Of a DNA stretch of 32,283 nucleotides, positions 1 to 7,422 are shown piece after piece. Origin of the DNA: CALLPQ01 sp039819545 (GTDB taxonomy: Bacteria > Pseudomonadota > Alphaproteobacteria > Caulobacterales > Parvularculaceae); the NCBI GenBank assembly GCA_039819545.1, contig JBCBRS010000029.1:1-32283 (forward strand). Reading direction: 5' to 3'. Both the position numbers and the translations under genes were made by a program. The notes below the pieces were generated by a model. It ran no database searches. It worked only from the letters and a program-made list of their open reading frames with translations, and was not told the DNA's origin. Numbering within the stretch: position 1 is the first letter of the stretch; each line of letters opens with the position of its first letter.

Positions 1-68
1 GACGTCAACCGCGTCAGGGGTCTCACGGCCTCCTTCCCGCACCTAAATTAGCATAGGCAGACAATACA

Positions 69-344
69 GGGGCCTCTTGATTGGGGTGCGGAGCGTACCG
101 GAACAGGTCCCGGGTCAAGCCCGGGAATACGGAGTGGCTTGAAAGGAAATGCCATATCCCCGGGCGTAAGATCCGGGGCCTCTTGATTGGGGTGCGGAGT
201 GTACCGGAACAGGTCCCGGGTCAAGCCCGGGAAAGCGGAGTGGCTTGAAAGGAAACGCCGTGTCCCCGGGCGTAAGACCCGGGGCCTCTTGATTGGGGCA
301 CGGAGCGTACCGGAACATGTCCCGGGTTAAGCCCGGGAATGCGG
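69..344. repeat. 106-bp tandem repeat, about 2.6 copies
   Basis: Copies start at 69, 175 and 281, exactly 106 bp apart; the third is cut off near 344. Each begins GGGGCCTCTTGATTGGGG. Each contains the perfect inverted repeat CCCGGG-TYAAG-CCCGGG (109-125, 215-231, 321-337). A second dyad, CCCCGGG-N7-CCCGGGG, straddles the unit junction at 264-284. The copies differ by only a few substitutions. The last dyad lies 14 bp beyond the pyrC stop and may act as an mRNA 3' stabiliser, but no T-run follows it. Open frames across the array are low-complexity and have no credible start. There are no spacers, so this is not CRISPR. Confidence 0.9.
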
Positions 345-350
345 TTTTTC

Positions 351-1697
351 CTAAGATCTGCTGGCAGAGGCCAAGGTTTCCTGAAAGCGTACTGGCTCCC
401 CAATAGGGTTACCAACAAGCTCATCATCCCACATAACCGTCTGACCACGAATAATTGTGCCGATAGGCCAGCCGGTTGCTTCAAACCCGTCAAACGGTGT
501 CCAGCCAGATTTGGAGGCTGACCAGTCATGGGTGATCGTGCGCTTTCTCGTCAGATCAATGACGGTAAAGTCAGCATCATAGCCCACGGCCATGCGGCCC
601 TTGCCCGCGATACCAAAGACCCGGTTTGCCCCATGGCTGGTCAGATCAATAAATCGCGCCAGGCTAAGCCGTCCCGCCGCCACATGGGATAAAAGAACGG
701 GCACCAGCGTTTGCACGCCCGGCATGCCGGAGGGGGAGGCGGGGTAAGGCTTACTCTTTTCTTCCAGCGTGTGAGGCGCATGATCAGACCCCACCACATC
801 AAAAAGTCCCTGCTGCACCCCGGTCCACAGGCCGCTGCGATGATGGGCATCACGGATTGGCGGGTTCATCTGGGCAAGCCCCTTTAGCCCTTCATAGCAT
901 TCAGGCGCTTCAAGGGTCAGGTGCTGCGGCGTCACCTCTGCTGTGGCGATATCGCGGTTTGCAGCAAGCAGCGGGACTTCCTCAGCGGTCGATATGTGTA
1001 GGACATGAATACGGCGTTTTACTTCGCGCGCGATCGCCAGTAGACGCTCCGTACACCGAAGGGCCGCGGCCGCACTGCGCACCTGCGGATGCGAGGTCCA
1101 GTCACCGTCACGGGCGAGCGCTTTGCCCGCACGCAACATCATTTCATCTTCGGAATGGATGGCAACGCGGCGACGCCCATGGCGCAAGACTTCGCGCACG
1201 CCCTCGTCATCTTCCACGAGCAGATCGCCGGTGGAGGCTCCCATAAAGATTTTTACACCGCACACGCCCGGCAGGGTTTCAAGCGCCGCCAATTCCACCG
1301 GGTTGCCGTGGGTTGCCCCCACATAAAATGCATGGTCACAGGCCATCCGGTCTTTGGCGCGGGCCAGCTTGTCGTTGATTGCTTCCTCCGTCACCGTGAG
1401 CGGTGATGTGTTTGGCATTTCAAAGACAGCTGTGACCCCGCCGAGAACAGCGGCCCGCGCGCCGGTTTCGAGGTCTTCCTTGTGGGTCGGGCCCGGTTCG
1501 CGAAAATGCACCTGTGTATCGATGACGCCCGGCACCACATGCAGGCCCGCACAGTCGATGGTTTGCGCCGCATCGGCAGTACCCGGCACCGCCAGAGAGG
1601 CGATTTTGCCCTCGCGCACGCCAATATTTCGGGGCCCGGCACCGTCGTGATTAGCCACGGTGCCATTTTTCAAAATTAGATCGTAGGTTTCTGTCAT
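351..1697 (-). CDS. pyrC: dihydroorotase, class I
   Basis: This zinc amidohydrolase interconverts N-carbamoyl-L-aspartate and dihydroorotate in cytosolic pyrimidine synthesis. From the chosen ATG it has 448 residues, normal for class I enzymes. The metal motif DTQVHFREPG is at 60-69, with Gln in place of the first His of the usual HxH, a variant I recall as usual in alphaproteobacterial homologues. The carbamylated-lysine segment VKIFMG (K149), AIHSE (H181), VLHIS (H231, H234), MNPPIRD (277-283) and GSDHAPH with catalytic D305 are all present. The frame extends upstream to a TTG at 1718, but homologues begin like MTETYDLIL, so ATG 1697 is preferred. It is divergent from ygfZ, with which it is commonly clustered in alphaproteobacteria. 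Confidence 0.93.
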   Translation of the reverse strand: MTETYDLILKNGTVANHDGAGPRNIGVREGKIASLAVPGTADAAQTIDCAGLHVVPGVIDTQVHFREPGPTHKEDLETGARAAVLGGVTAVFEMPNTSPLTVTEEAINDKLARAKDRMACDHAFYVGATHGNPVELAALETLPGVCGVKIFMGASTGDLLVEDDEGVREVLRHGRRRVAIHSEDEMMLRAGKALARDGDWTSHPQVRSAAAALRCTERLLAIAREVKRRIHVLHISTAEEVPLLAANRDIATAEVTPQHLTLEAPECYEGLKGLAQMNPPIRDAHHRSGLWTGVQQGLFDVVGSDHAPHTLEEKSKPYPASPSGMPGVQTLVPVLLSHVAAGRLSLARFIDLTSHGANRVFGIAGKGRMAVGYDADFTVIDLTRKRTITHDWSASKSGWTPFDGFEATGWPIGTIIRGQTVMWDDELVGNPIGEPVRFQETLASASRS

Positions 1698-1792
1698 GCT
1701 CGGGTTGTACTGCGCCAACCCGCGCTTGCAAAGCCAGAGATCGCAGGCTCACTCCTCTTCTTTTTCCCTGCGGACGGGCCTACACCAAGCGC

Positions 1793-2734
1793 ATGGAAAA
1801 TTCATTCGACACGGTACCCTTGCGCCATCGCGGCCTGATCGAAGTCAGAGGCCGCCAGGCGGGCGCGGCAAGCACTTTTTTGCAGGGGCTCGTCACGTGC
1901 AATATGAACGGCGTTGGCCCGGGACGCCCGACCTTTGGCGCGTTGTTGACCCCGCAAGGAAAGATCCTTGTGGATTTTATCATCAGCGCCGTGGATGCGC
2001 AGACGTTCCTGATGGATTGCGCGCGGGACCAGCTGCCGGCGCTCCTAAAACGGCTGACGCTTTTTCGCCTGCGCGCGCCGATTGATCTGACCGATGTGAC
2101 GGATCGGTATGAGATGACTTTGCGTGAAGATCATGTGCGGACAAACAGCCCAACAAAAGAGGCTGTTGTGGTTCCGGACCCACGCTTGCCGATACTGGGT
2201 GTACGGACCTATCGTCCTTTTGGCGATGGGGAGACTTCGCCTGCGACGCCACCGGATGATGATGCACTGGCCCGGTATCGCACCCTGCTGATTGACAACG
2301 GTGTTGGTGAAATCGGGACCGTCTTTACACCTGACAAGCACTTTCTGCTCGATCTCAATTATGATCGCCTTAACGGCGTTGACTACACCAAAGGTTGCTT
2401 CGTGGGTCAGGAAGTTACCAGCCGGATGAAACGCAAAGGATCCATCCGTAAGCGGACATTATCGGTGATAATAGACAGGGACGCCGATCTGACCGGTGCA
2501 GACATAGTGCTAGACGGACAAAGCATCGGCAGCGTGCTCGCCGCGCAGCGGTCGGGGGAGACCATCAGAGCCCTTGGTCTCATCCGTATTGATCGACTTG
2601 GTACCGACCTGCACGCGCAAAGCGCCGTACCGGTTTGCGTACGCCATGATGAGGGTGAAACACCGGCAACACTGCAGGTCCCGGCCTATCTTTTGGACGG
2701 AAAAGCCGGTGATAATGAGGTAAGGAAAGTTTAG
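1793..2734 (+). CDS. ygfZ: YgfZ/Iba57-type folate-binding Fe-S maintenance protein
   Basis: The 313-residue protein belongs to the GcvT-like YgfZ/IBA57 family, tetrahydrofolate-binding proteins that help maintain or assemble certain Fe-S enzymes in the cytosol. The diagnostic motif KGCFVGQE is at residues 200-207, with the conserved Cys at 202 followed by VTSRM. The N-terminal half has the typical LQGLVTCNM and ALLTPQGKILVDF segments, and the C-terminal beta-barrel extends to about 300. ATG 1793 is used, although no strong ribosome site is visible. It is divergent from pyrC across about 95 bp. Its stop codon overlaps the end of a small convergent ORF by 4 bp. It is not an aminomethyltransferase: length and motif fit YgfZ. 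Confidence 0.9.
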   Translation: MENSFDTVPLRHRGLIEVRGRQAGAASTFLQGLVTCNMNGVGPGRPTFGALLTPQGKILVDFIISAVDAQTFLMDCARDQLPALLKRLTLFRLRAPIDLTDVTDRYEMTLREDHVRTNSPTKEAVVVPDPRLPILGVRTYRPFGDGETSPATPPDDDALARYRTLLIDNGVGEIGTVFTPDKHFLLDLNYDRLNGVDYTKGCFVGQEVTSRMKRKGSIRKRTLSVIIDRDADLTGADIVLDGQSIGSVLAAQRSGETIRALGLIRIDRLGTDLHAQSAVPVCVRHDEGETPATLQVPAYLLDGKAGDNEVRKV

Positions 2735-2889
2735 CGCGTTGGTTTGATGGGCTCGGGAACCGGGCGCGGCGTATCGCCGGGCCCTGCCTGCGCTGTTTGC
2801 GTGGTTTTCAGGTCCGAATAGGCTTGGCCGCCGCTACCAAAAACAAGAACAAGACCGAGGGCGAGACCGCACAGAACTCTGATTTTCAT
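2731..2889 (-). CDS. small secreted proline-rich protein, 52 aa
   Basis: I do not recognise this protein. It starts at ATG 2889 with an AAGGA ribosome site about 10 bases upstream and ends with TAA at 2731, overlapping the ygfZ stop tail to tail by 4 bp. Residues 1-23 read as a signal peptide: MKIR, then a Leu/Val/Gly hydrophobic core ending FGSGGQA. The mature part is about 29 residues and Pro-rich, with PGDTPRPVPEPIKP near the C-terminus. There is no proper lipobox, since C7 sits too early. Good start signals and signal-peptide layout support a real gene; short length is the main doubt. Confidence 0.5.
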   Translation of the reverse strand: MKIRVLCGLALGLVLVFGSGGQAYSDLKTTQTAQAGPGDTPRPVPEPIKPTR

Positions 2890-2945
2890 GCCCTCGATCC
2901 TTTCTGCGAAACGCCCTCCCCATGCCTGACCCTATAGCGCGGCAT

Positions 2946-2984
2946 TTAATAAGCATTTATCAAAGAAGGTTAATCGCGGCTTAA
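2946..2984. promoter_or_regulatory. two CtrA-like boxes upstream of tag
   Basis: A perfect TTAA-N7-TTAA (TTAATCGCGGCTTAA) lies at 2970-2984. A near match, TTAA-N7-TTAT, lies 24 bp upstream at 2946-2960. This is the full-site pattern known for CtrA in Caulobacter and relatives. The sites sit just before tag, and also 57-95 bp upstream of the small minus-strand ORF. The window separately encodes a ChpT homologue, the phosphotransferase that feeds CtrA. Binding is inferred. Confidence 0.4.
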
Positions 2985-3029
2985 GAGGATGAGTTGGCGC
3001 CGCGCCCTCGTGATAGCTGGGACCCCATC

Positions 3030-3629
3030 ATGCCCGACGCGAAATCACTTACCGACACACCCCTGCCCTGTGCCTGGGCCCCCGCTGACGATGCGCTTTA
3101 TCGTCATTACCATGATCATGAGTGGGGCGTGCCCGAGCGGGACAACCGGGCGCTCTTTGAAAAGCTGATCCTTGACGGGTTTCAGGCCGGGCTTTCCTGG
3201 CGGACGATCCTCTACAAGCGCGATGCCTTCCGTAAAGCATTTGACGGTTTTGAGCCGGAAAAAATCGCGCGCTATTCCGATCGGAAAGTTCATTCGCTTC
3301 TCCAGAATGCCGGCATCATCCGCTCAGAATCGAAAATCCGTGCCACCATCGGTAATGCCCAGGCCTGGCTGACCATTATGGAAACAGGCCCGGCGGATTT
3401 TTCCACCTTTCTTTGGGACTTTGTCGATGGTCGCCAGATCGTCAATACATGGGACGATTTTCGCGACGCCCCCACCAAGTCACAGGAAAGTGAAGCCATG
3501 TCGAAAACGCTCAAGAAAGCGGGCTTCAAATTTTGTGGCCCCGTCATTGTGTATGCGTTCATGCAAGCAGTCGGCATGATCAATGACCATGAGGTTTCCT
3601 GTGCCCGTTACAAAGCGGTGCAGGAATAG
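3030..3629 (+). CDS. tag: DNA-3-methyladenine glycosylase I
   Basis: This base-excision repair enzyme removes 3-methyladenine from alkylated DNA. It has 199 residues; E. coli Tag has 187. Zinc ligands are visible at both ends: C14 and H28 near the N-terminus, H187 and C191 in the NDHEVSCARY tail. The signature YHDHEWGVP (27-35) and the pocket segment LDGFQAGLSW (48-57) are present, with Y27 and W57 matching E. coli Y16 and W46. The residue aligned with E. coli Glu38 is Asp49. ATG 3030 gives the family-like N-terminus. A TTG at 2994 with a good AAGAGG site would add 12 residues and cannot be excluded. Neighbours ygfZ and pyrC are common companions in alphaproteobacteria. Confidence 0.92.
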   Translation: MPDAKSLTDTPLPCAWAPADDALYRHYHDHEWGVPERDNRALFEKLILDGFQAGLSWRTILYKRDAFRKAFDGFEPEKIARYSDRKVHSLLQNAGIIRSESKIRATIGNAQAWLTIMETGPADFSTFLWDFVDGRQIVNTWDDFRDAPTKSQESEAMSKTLKKAGFKFCGPVIVYAFMQAVGMINDHEVSCARYKAVQE

Positions 3630-3720
3630 GCGGTGTGCGCCCTTCAACGCTTTGTTTACCCCCGAAACGCTGCGGCTTTGGCTTGCGAAAAAAACCAAAA
3701 ATGATCAGATTGCGGCGCAG

Positions 3721-3748
3721 ATGGACTGCGTCATCATGCAGTCCCCAT
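3721..3748 (+). other. inverted repeat in fabH leader
   Basis: GGACTGC (3723-3729) and GCAGTCC (3738-3744) form a 7-bp stem with an 8-base loop, 65 bp before the FabH-like start. The outer ATGG/CCAT bases could extend it with a bulge. No T-run follows, so it is not a standard terminator. Function unknown. Confidence 0.3.
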
Positions 3749-3810
3749 GACTGCCTATCTGATTGGGCTTCGCTCGTCGCGCGAGGCTCCTTGTTGGGAA
3801 CAACCCGCTT

Positions 3811-4956
3811 ATGATCACCGCCCGTATCGCCGCCACGGGGCTTTTCACGCCCGCGCAATCCATCACCAACGAGGAACTCGTGGCGAGTTATAATCAGTAT
3901 GTTGAAGACTATAACACGGCGAACTCAATAGCCATTGACGACGGAACGGTTACCGCGTTGGAGCCCTCCTCCGCGAGCTTCGTGGAAAAAGCTTCCGGAA
4001 TTAAATCGCGCTTCGTTATGGACCGCGACGGTATCCTCGACACAAAACGCATGGCCCCGCACCTGCCCGCCCGCCCCGACGATAGCCTGTCGATCCTGGC
4101 GGAGATGGCTGTCCATGCCGCGCGCGATGCAATGGAAAAAGCATCACTATCGCCGGATGATATCGATGGCGTGATTTGCGCTTGCTCAAACTTGCAGCGC
4201 GGGTATCCGGCCATTGCCGTGGAAGTTCAGGACGCGCTGGGAATAGCGGGCTATGGCTTTGATATGAATGTGGCCTGCGCGTCCGCTGCGTTCGGCATTG
4301 AGACCGCGCTTGGCCTCCTCCACACGGGTGCCCAGCGCATTTTAATGGTAAACCCGGAAATCTGTACGGCGCACCTGAACTTTCGTAACCGCGATTGTCA
4401 TTTTATCTTTGGAGACGTGGCGACCGCTGTGATCATTGAGCGCGAGAGTGCCGCCAGTGCCGGCGAGCAGTGGAAGATATGCGGTACACGGTTAAAAACT
4501 GCTTATTCCAACAATATCCGAAACAATTTTGGCTTTCTCAATCATTGCGAGCGCGAGACGGACGCTGCCGCTGATGATCAACGCGCCCCCACAACGGACA
4601 AGCTCTTTATGCAGGAGGGGCGCAAGGTCTTCAAAGATGTGGTTCCCATGGTCGGCGGGATGATCAGTGCCCACCTTAAAGATCATGACATCGACCCTGC
4701 CTCTCTTTCACGGCTTTGGCTGCACCAGGCAAACCTGTCCATGAACGAGTTCATTGCGCGTCTTGTTCTGGGACGCGATGCCACGCGGGAAGAGGCACCC
4801 ATCATCCTCGATCGCTATGCGAATACCTCATCGGCTGGCTCGATCATCGCTTTCCATCTCTACCGGGATGATTTGGCCATTGGGGACATTGGAGTGATCT
4901 CTGGTTTCGGCGCCGGCTATTCGGCAGGGTCGGTCATTGTCCAGCGCACGCAATAA
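3811..4956 (+). CDS. FabH-like beta-ketoacyl-ACP synthase III
   Basis: The 381-residue thiolase-fold condensing enzyme joins an acyl-CoA primer with malonyl-ACP in fatty acid synthesis. The catalytic triad is visible: C156 in VACAS, H305 in WLHQAN and N338 in RYANTSSAGS. It carries an insert (about 35-95) absent from short FabH proteins. By memory it resembles the longer FabH2 branch typified by Pseudomonas aeruginosa PA3286, which shunts octanoyl-CoA from beta-oxidation into synthesis; that substrate is not proven here. ATG 3811 starts MITARIAATGLF, the family N-terminus; the in-frame TTG at 3763 is unlikely. The ribosome site is weak. It appears to be a single-gene unit. Confidence 0.87.
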   Translation: MITARIAATGLFTPAQSITNEELVASYNQYVEDYNTANSIAIDDGTVTALEPSSASFVEKASGIKSRFVMDRDGILDTKRMAPHLPARPDDSLSILAEMAVHAARDAMEKASLSPDDIDGVICACSNLQRGYPAIAVEVQDALGIAGYGFDMNVACASAAFGIETALGLLHTGAQRILMVNPEICTAHLNFRNRDCHFIFGDVATAVIIERESAASAGEQWKICGTRLKTAYSNNIRNNFGFLNHCERETDAAADDQRAPTTDKLFMQEGRKVFKDVVPMVGGMISAHLKDHDIDPASLSRLWLHQANLSMNEFIARLVLGRDATREEAPIILDRYANTSSAGSIIAFHLYRDDLAIGDIGVISGFGAGYSAGSVIVQRTQ

Positions 4957-5101
4957 TCGGGCGGTTAGACCGTGAATCGTTTGGCGTTTCGCGTGTCATT
5001 CAGGTCAGCGGCGCTTCTTCGCGAGGCCCGCATCTGGCGTTTTGTTTCAACAAAAAGGAAACGCAGTCTAGGATTTTTGACACGGTCGGGGACGTAAAGG
5101 A

Positions 5102-5494
5102 TTAAGACGGCGGGGGCCCGGCGGACGACGCGTTTGTTTCTTCAACACCGACATCCGACATGGGTCTTGGCCCAAATCGTGGGGACCAGGCCCAATCGCC
5201 ATAGCGCCAAACCTGCCAACCGACTTTCGGCAATGCCTCTGGCACCGGATCAAAACCGTGACTGCCCCATGGGTGACAGCGGCTCAGCCGTGAGAGGGTG
5301 AGCCAAACGCCCCCCATCACGCCGTGGCGGCCAAAGGCGTCGAGGGCATAGACCGAACAACTCGGTTCATGGCGGCACCGCACCCCGATCATCTGCAGCA
5401 CCGGCGACAGAAAGATCCGATACGCCATCGTTAAAAAAACAAAGGGTGCCGTCGCTGGTTTCGCGCGGACTTTTTGCCACCGGGACGCACACAT
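5102..5494 (-). CDS. yidD: YidD membrane protein insertion efficiency factor
   Basis: YidD is a small peripheral inner-membrane protein thought to assist YidC-dependent insertion. The 130-residue product shows the family core: AYRIFLSPVLQ, then RCRHEPSCSVYALDAF and GVWLTLSRLSRCHPWG...GFDPVP. Three conserved Cys are in place. An AGAGGG ribosome site 4-9 bases before ATG 5494 supports this start over Met23 at 5428. The C-terminal 30 residues are extra and low-complexity. yidD usually lies between rnpA and yidC; here it stands alone, convergent with the FabH-like gene. Confidence 0.9.
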   Translation of the reverse strand: MCASRWQKVRAKPATAPFVFLTMAYRIFLSPVLQMIGVRCRHEPSCSVYALDAFGRHGVMGGVWLTLSRLSRCHPWGSHGFDPVPEALPKVGWQVWRYGDWAWSPRFGPRPMSDVGVEETNASSAGPPPS

Positions 5495-5822
5495 AAGACC
5501 CTCTTTTTGGCGACGTGATCAATTCAGGTCAAATTAACCCCATTGGGGACGATGAATACCCGTTTATGGGGTAACGGTGTTTTGTTTACCCTAATGCAGC
5601 GCCAGGGCTCGCCAGCACCGCATAAATGGTCAAATTCAACGAATGCTGGTTAACAGGCATTTCGCCTCTGGGGCGAGTGCGATCGTAATCCTTCCCTCAA
5701 TGAGCGACCCGTTTTGACCTCGGGAAAATTCTCGCATTTATTCGATATTAATGTTTTGTTAAGGTTTGAGCAATTGAGCCGCAATGGGGCAGTGGTTGTA
5801 ATTAATTGGGTGGTGGGTGACC
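5495..5822 (+). promoter_or_regulatory. 328-bp intergenic region with candidate sigma70 promoter
   Basis: No credible gene is seen here. TTGACC (5714-5719), a 17-bp spacer and TTTATT (5737-5742) resemble a sigma70 promoter reading towards the VPLPA-CTERM gene, giving a leader of about 75 bases. The rest is AT-richer than its surroundings and has no repeat or RNA gene that I recognise. Confidence 0.4.
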
Positions 5823-6581
5823 ATGCGTACATTCGGATTTTCAATTCTAACGTCAGTGGCGGCAGTGGCCGCAGCGGGCGTGTTTGCGGGCGCGGCAGAA
5901 GCAACGCCCATCAATCTCGATTTTGACAGCAACGCGGCTGGCGAAGTGGTCGAGGGGGATATCAACCCTTTCGTTCGACTGACCACCACAGGAGGTCAGG
6001 GCGCAGCGATCGTTTTTGACACCCGTAACCCCACGGGCGGTGACGATGACCTGATCCTCGTCACCAACGTTACGCCCGGTGTGCGCGGCCCCTCCCCGGG
6101 CGGCAATGTGTTGATCATCGCAGAAAACTTGATCGATGCGGATATGAACGGTCTGGTTGATGTGCCCGACGATAACGCCAATGGCGGCAGCTTTACCTTT
6201 GACTTTACCAACGAGGTGACCTTCTTTGGTTTCAATGCCATTGATTTCACCGATGGCAATGGCTTCCTCTCCGTTGATTTGTTTGGCGCGGGCGGCAATC
6301 TCTTCTCGTTCACCATTGATGACGTGATGCGCGATGGTGTTGATCTTGTTGCTGAAGTTGGTGACCGCGCATTCTTTGGTCTGTTTAACAACATCTTTGG
6401 CGACGACGGTATCGCTGGCGTCACCCAAGCGGTGATTACACTGGGCGGTTCAGGAGCAATCGATGGCGTCTCCTTCCACGCCAATGAAGTGCCCGTACCG
6501 GCGGCCTTACCGTTGATGGTATCAACCTTGGCGTTTGGCGGGTTCGTCGCGCGTCGCCGCAAACAACGCCGTATCGCGTAG
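5823..6581 (+). CDS. VPLPA-CTERM sorting-domain surface protein
   Basis: A 252-residue exported protein. Residues 1-27 form a signal peptide with an Ala-rich core and an AEA cleavage site. The mature region is acidic, Gly/Asp/Asn-rich and beta-prone (for example GDDDLILVTN and DVPDDNANGG), with no catalytic motif that I recognise. The last 30 residues carry VPVPAALPLM, a hydrophobic stretch and ARRRKQRR, which is the VPLPA-CTERM tripartite signal processed by an exosortase-type transpeptidase; none is encoded in this window. ATG 5823 is chosen; a GTG two codons upstream at 5817 is possible. A strong terminator follows 30 bp after the stop. Confidence 0.8.
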   Translation: MRTFGFSILTSVAAVAAAGVFAGAAEATPINLDFDSNAAGEVVEGDINPFVRLTTTGGQGAAIVFDTRNPTGGDDDLILVTNVTPGVRGPSPGGNVLIIAENLIDADMNGLVDVPDDNANGGSFTFDFTNEVTFFGFNAIDFTDGNGFLSVDLFGAGGNLFSFTIDDVMRDGVDLVAEVGDRAFFGLFNNIFGDDGIAGVTQAVITLGGSGAIDGVSFHANEVPVPAALPLMVSTLAFGGFVARRRKQRRIA

Positions 6582-6610
6582 GACTTTTTTTCTCCGACTG
6601 ACTGATGATT

Positions 6611-6638
6611 GCCCCGGCTTCGCGCCGGGGCTTTTTTT
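6611..6638 (+). terminator. Rho-independent terminator
   Basis: GCCCCGGC (6611-6618) pairs with GCCGGGGC (6624-6631) across a 5-base loop, followed by seven T. It ends the VPLPA-CTERM transcript and lies 9 bp from the stop of the convergent EF-hand gene. Confidence 0.93.
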
Positions 6639-6647
6639 ATGGGCTTG

Positions 6648-7199
6648 CTATGAAAGGGTCAGCGTAATTGCCGCCTCGCGAACGCCGAGCGCGCGTAATT
6701 CGGCACCCACAACTTCGCCATCACCATTGCGATCGGTACTGTCAAAAATGTCGCGTGAAAGCGACACATACTCATCACGCGTCAAATGCTGATCATCGCC
6801 AGCCTGACCATAAAATACCCGCCGCGCTACCGCATCAATGCGAATACGGTCTTCGCGTGTTCGGATATCAAGGGCTTTGTTCATACGGCTACGAGAAAGA
6901 GGCAGGATTTTTTCCTCGCCGGCAATGGTCAGGCGAACAAATCCGTTGAGATGCGCAAGTTCGCTTTTAACCACCTGAAGCGCAGCAAACTCGTCAGCAT
7001 CGAGAGAGCCAGACCCATTAAGATCGGCGCGCTCGAACACATCTTCACTGTGCTCAAGATAGTCCGCACTGCGCAGAAGGGAGATAAACGCGTTCGTACC
7101 ATCGGCTTTGTCAGCCGTTGATCCGTGAGCGCTAAGCCCAAAAATTGCGCCCGATAGCGCCGCCACACTGGCCGTTACTGCCATCACCGATTTCCACAT
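6648..7199 (-). CDS. secreted EF-hand calcium-binding protein
   Basis: A 183-residue exported protein with a signal peptide over about residues 1-27 (AHGSTA region). Two canonical EF-hand loops are visible: D59-L-N61-G-S63-G-S65...E70 and D156-R-N158-G-D160-G-E162...E167. A degenerate loop lies near GDDQHLTRDE (134-143). The middle is helical and charged. No enzyme domain is seen, so a Ca2+ sensor or scaffold in the periplasm or outside is inferred. It is convergent with the VPLPA-CTERM protein, whose acidic mature region may also bind Ca2+, but a shared role is speculative. ATG 7199 follows GGAGAGAT, a good ribosome site. Confidence 0.75.
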   Translation of the reverse strand: MWKSVMAVTASVAALSGAIFGLSAHGSTADKADGTNAFISLLRSADYLEHSEDVFERADLNGSGSLDADEFAALQVVKSELAHLNGFVRLTIAGEEKILPLSRSRMNKALDIRTREDRIRIDAVARRVFYGQAGDDQHLTRDEYVSLSRDIFDSTDRNGDGEVVGAELRALGVREAAITLTLS

Positions 7200-7422
7200 G
7201 ATCTCTCTCCTTTGTTACCAGCATACAGGCTGGACCTGGACTTGGTTCCCATCGCGGTCAGGCGTTGGAATTTTCAAGGCAAGCGTGAAAGAACAAAGGC
7301 AAGTGTGGCACTCATCCGGCGGGAACCTTACCCAAAAGAGAGATTTCCCCTTGTAAGGTGATACTACCCACGTCATTCGTGCGTAGCGGGTCGAACCGTG
7401 AAACACGTTGGCAAGGCCGCCG

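Noticed and set aside
69..344. Possible CRISPR array
   Set aside because: Copies are contiguous 106-bp units without unique spacers, and no cas gene is nearby.
5853..6428. 191-codon open frame on the minus strand
   Set aside because: It is antisense to the VPLPA-CTERM gene, which has a signal peptide, sorting domain and terminator of its own.
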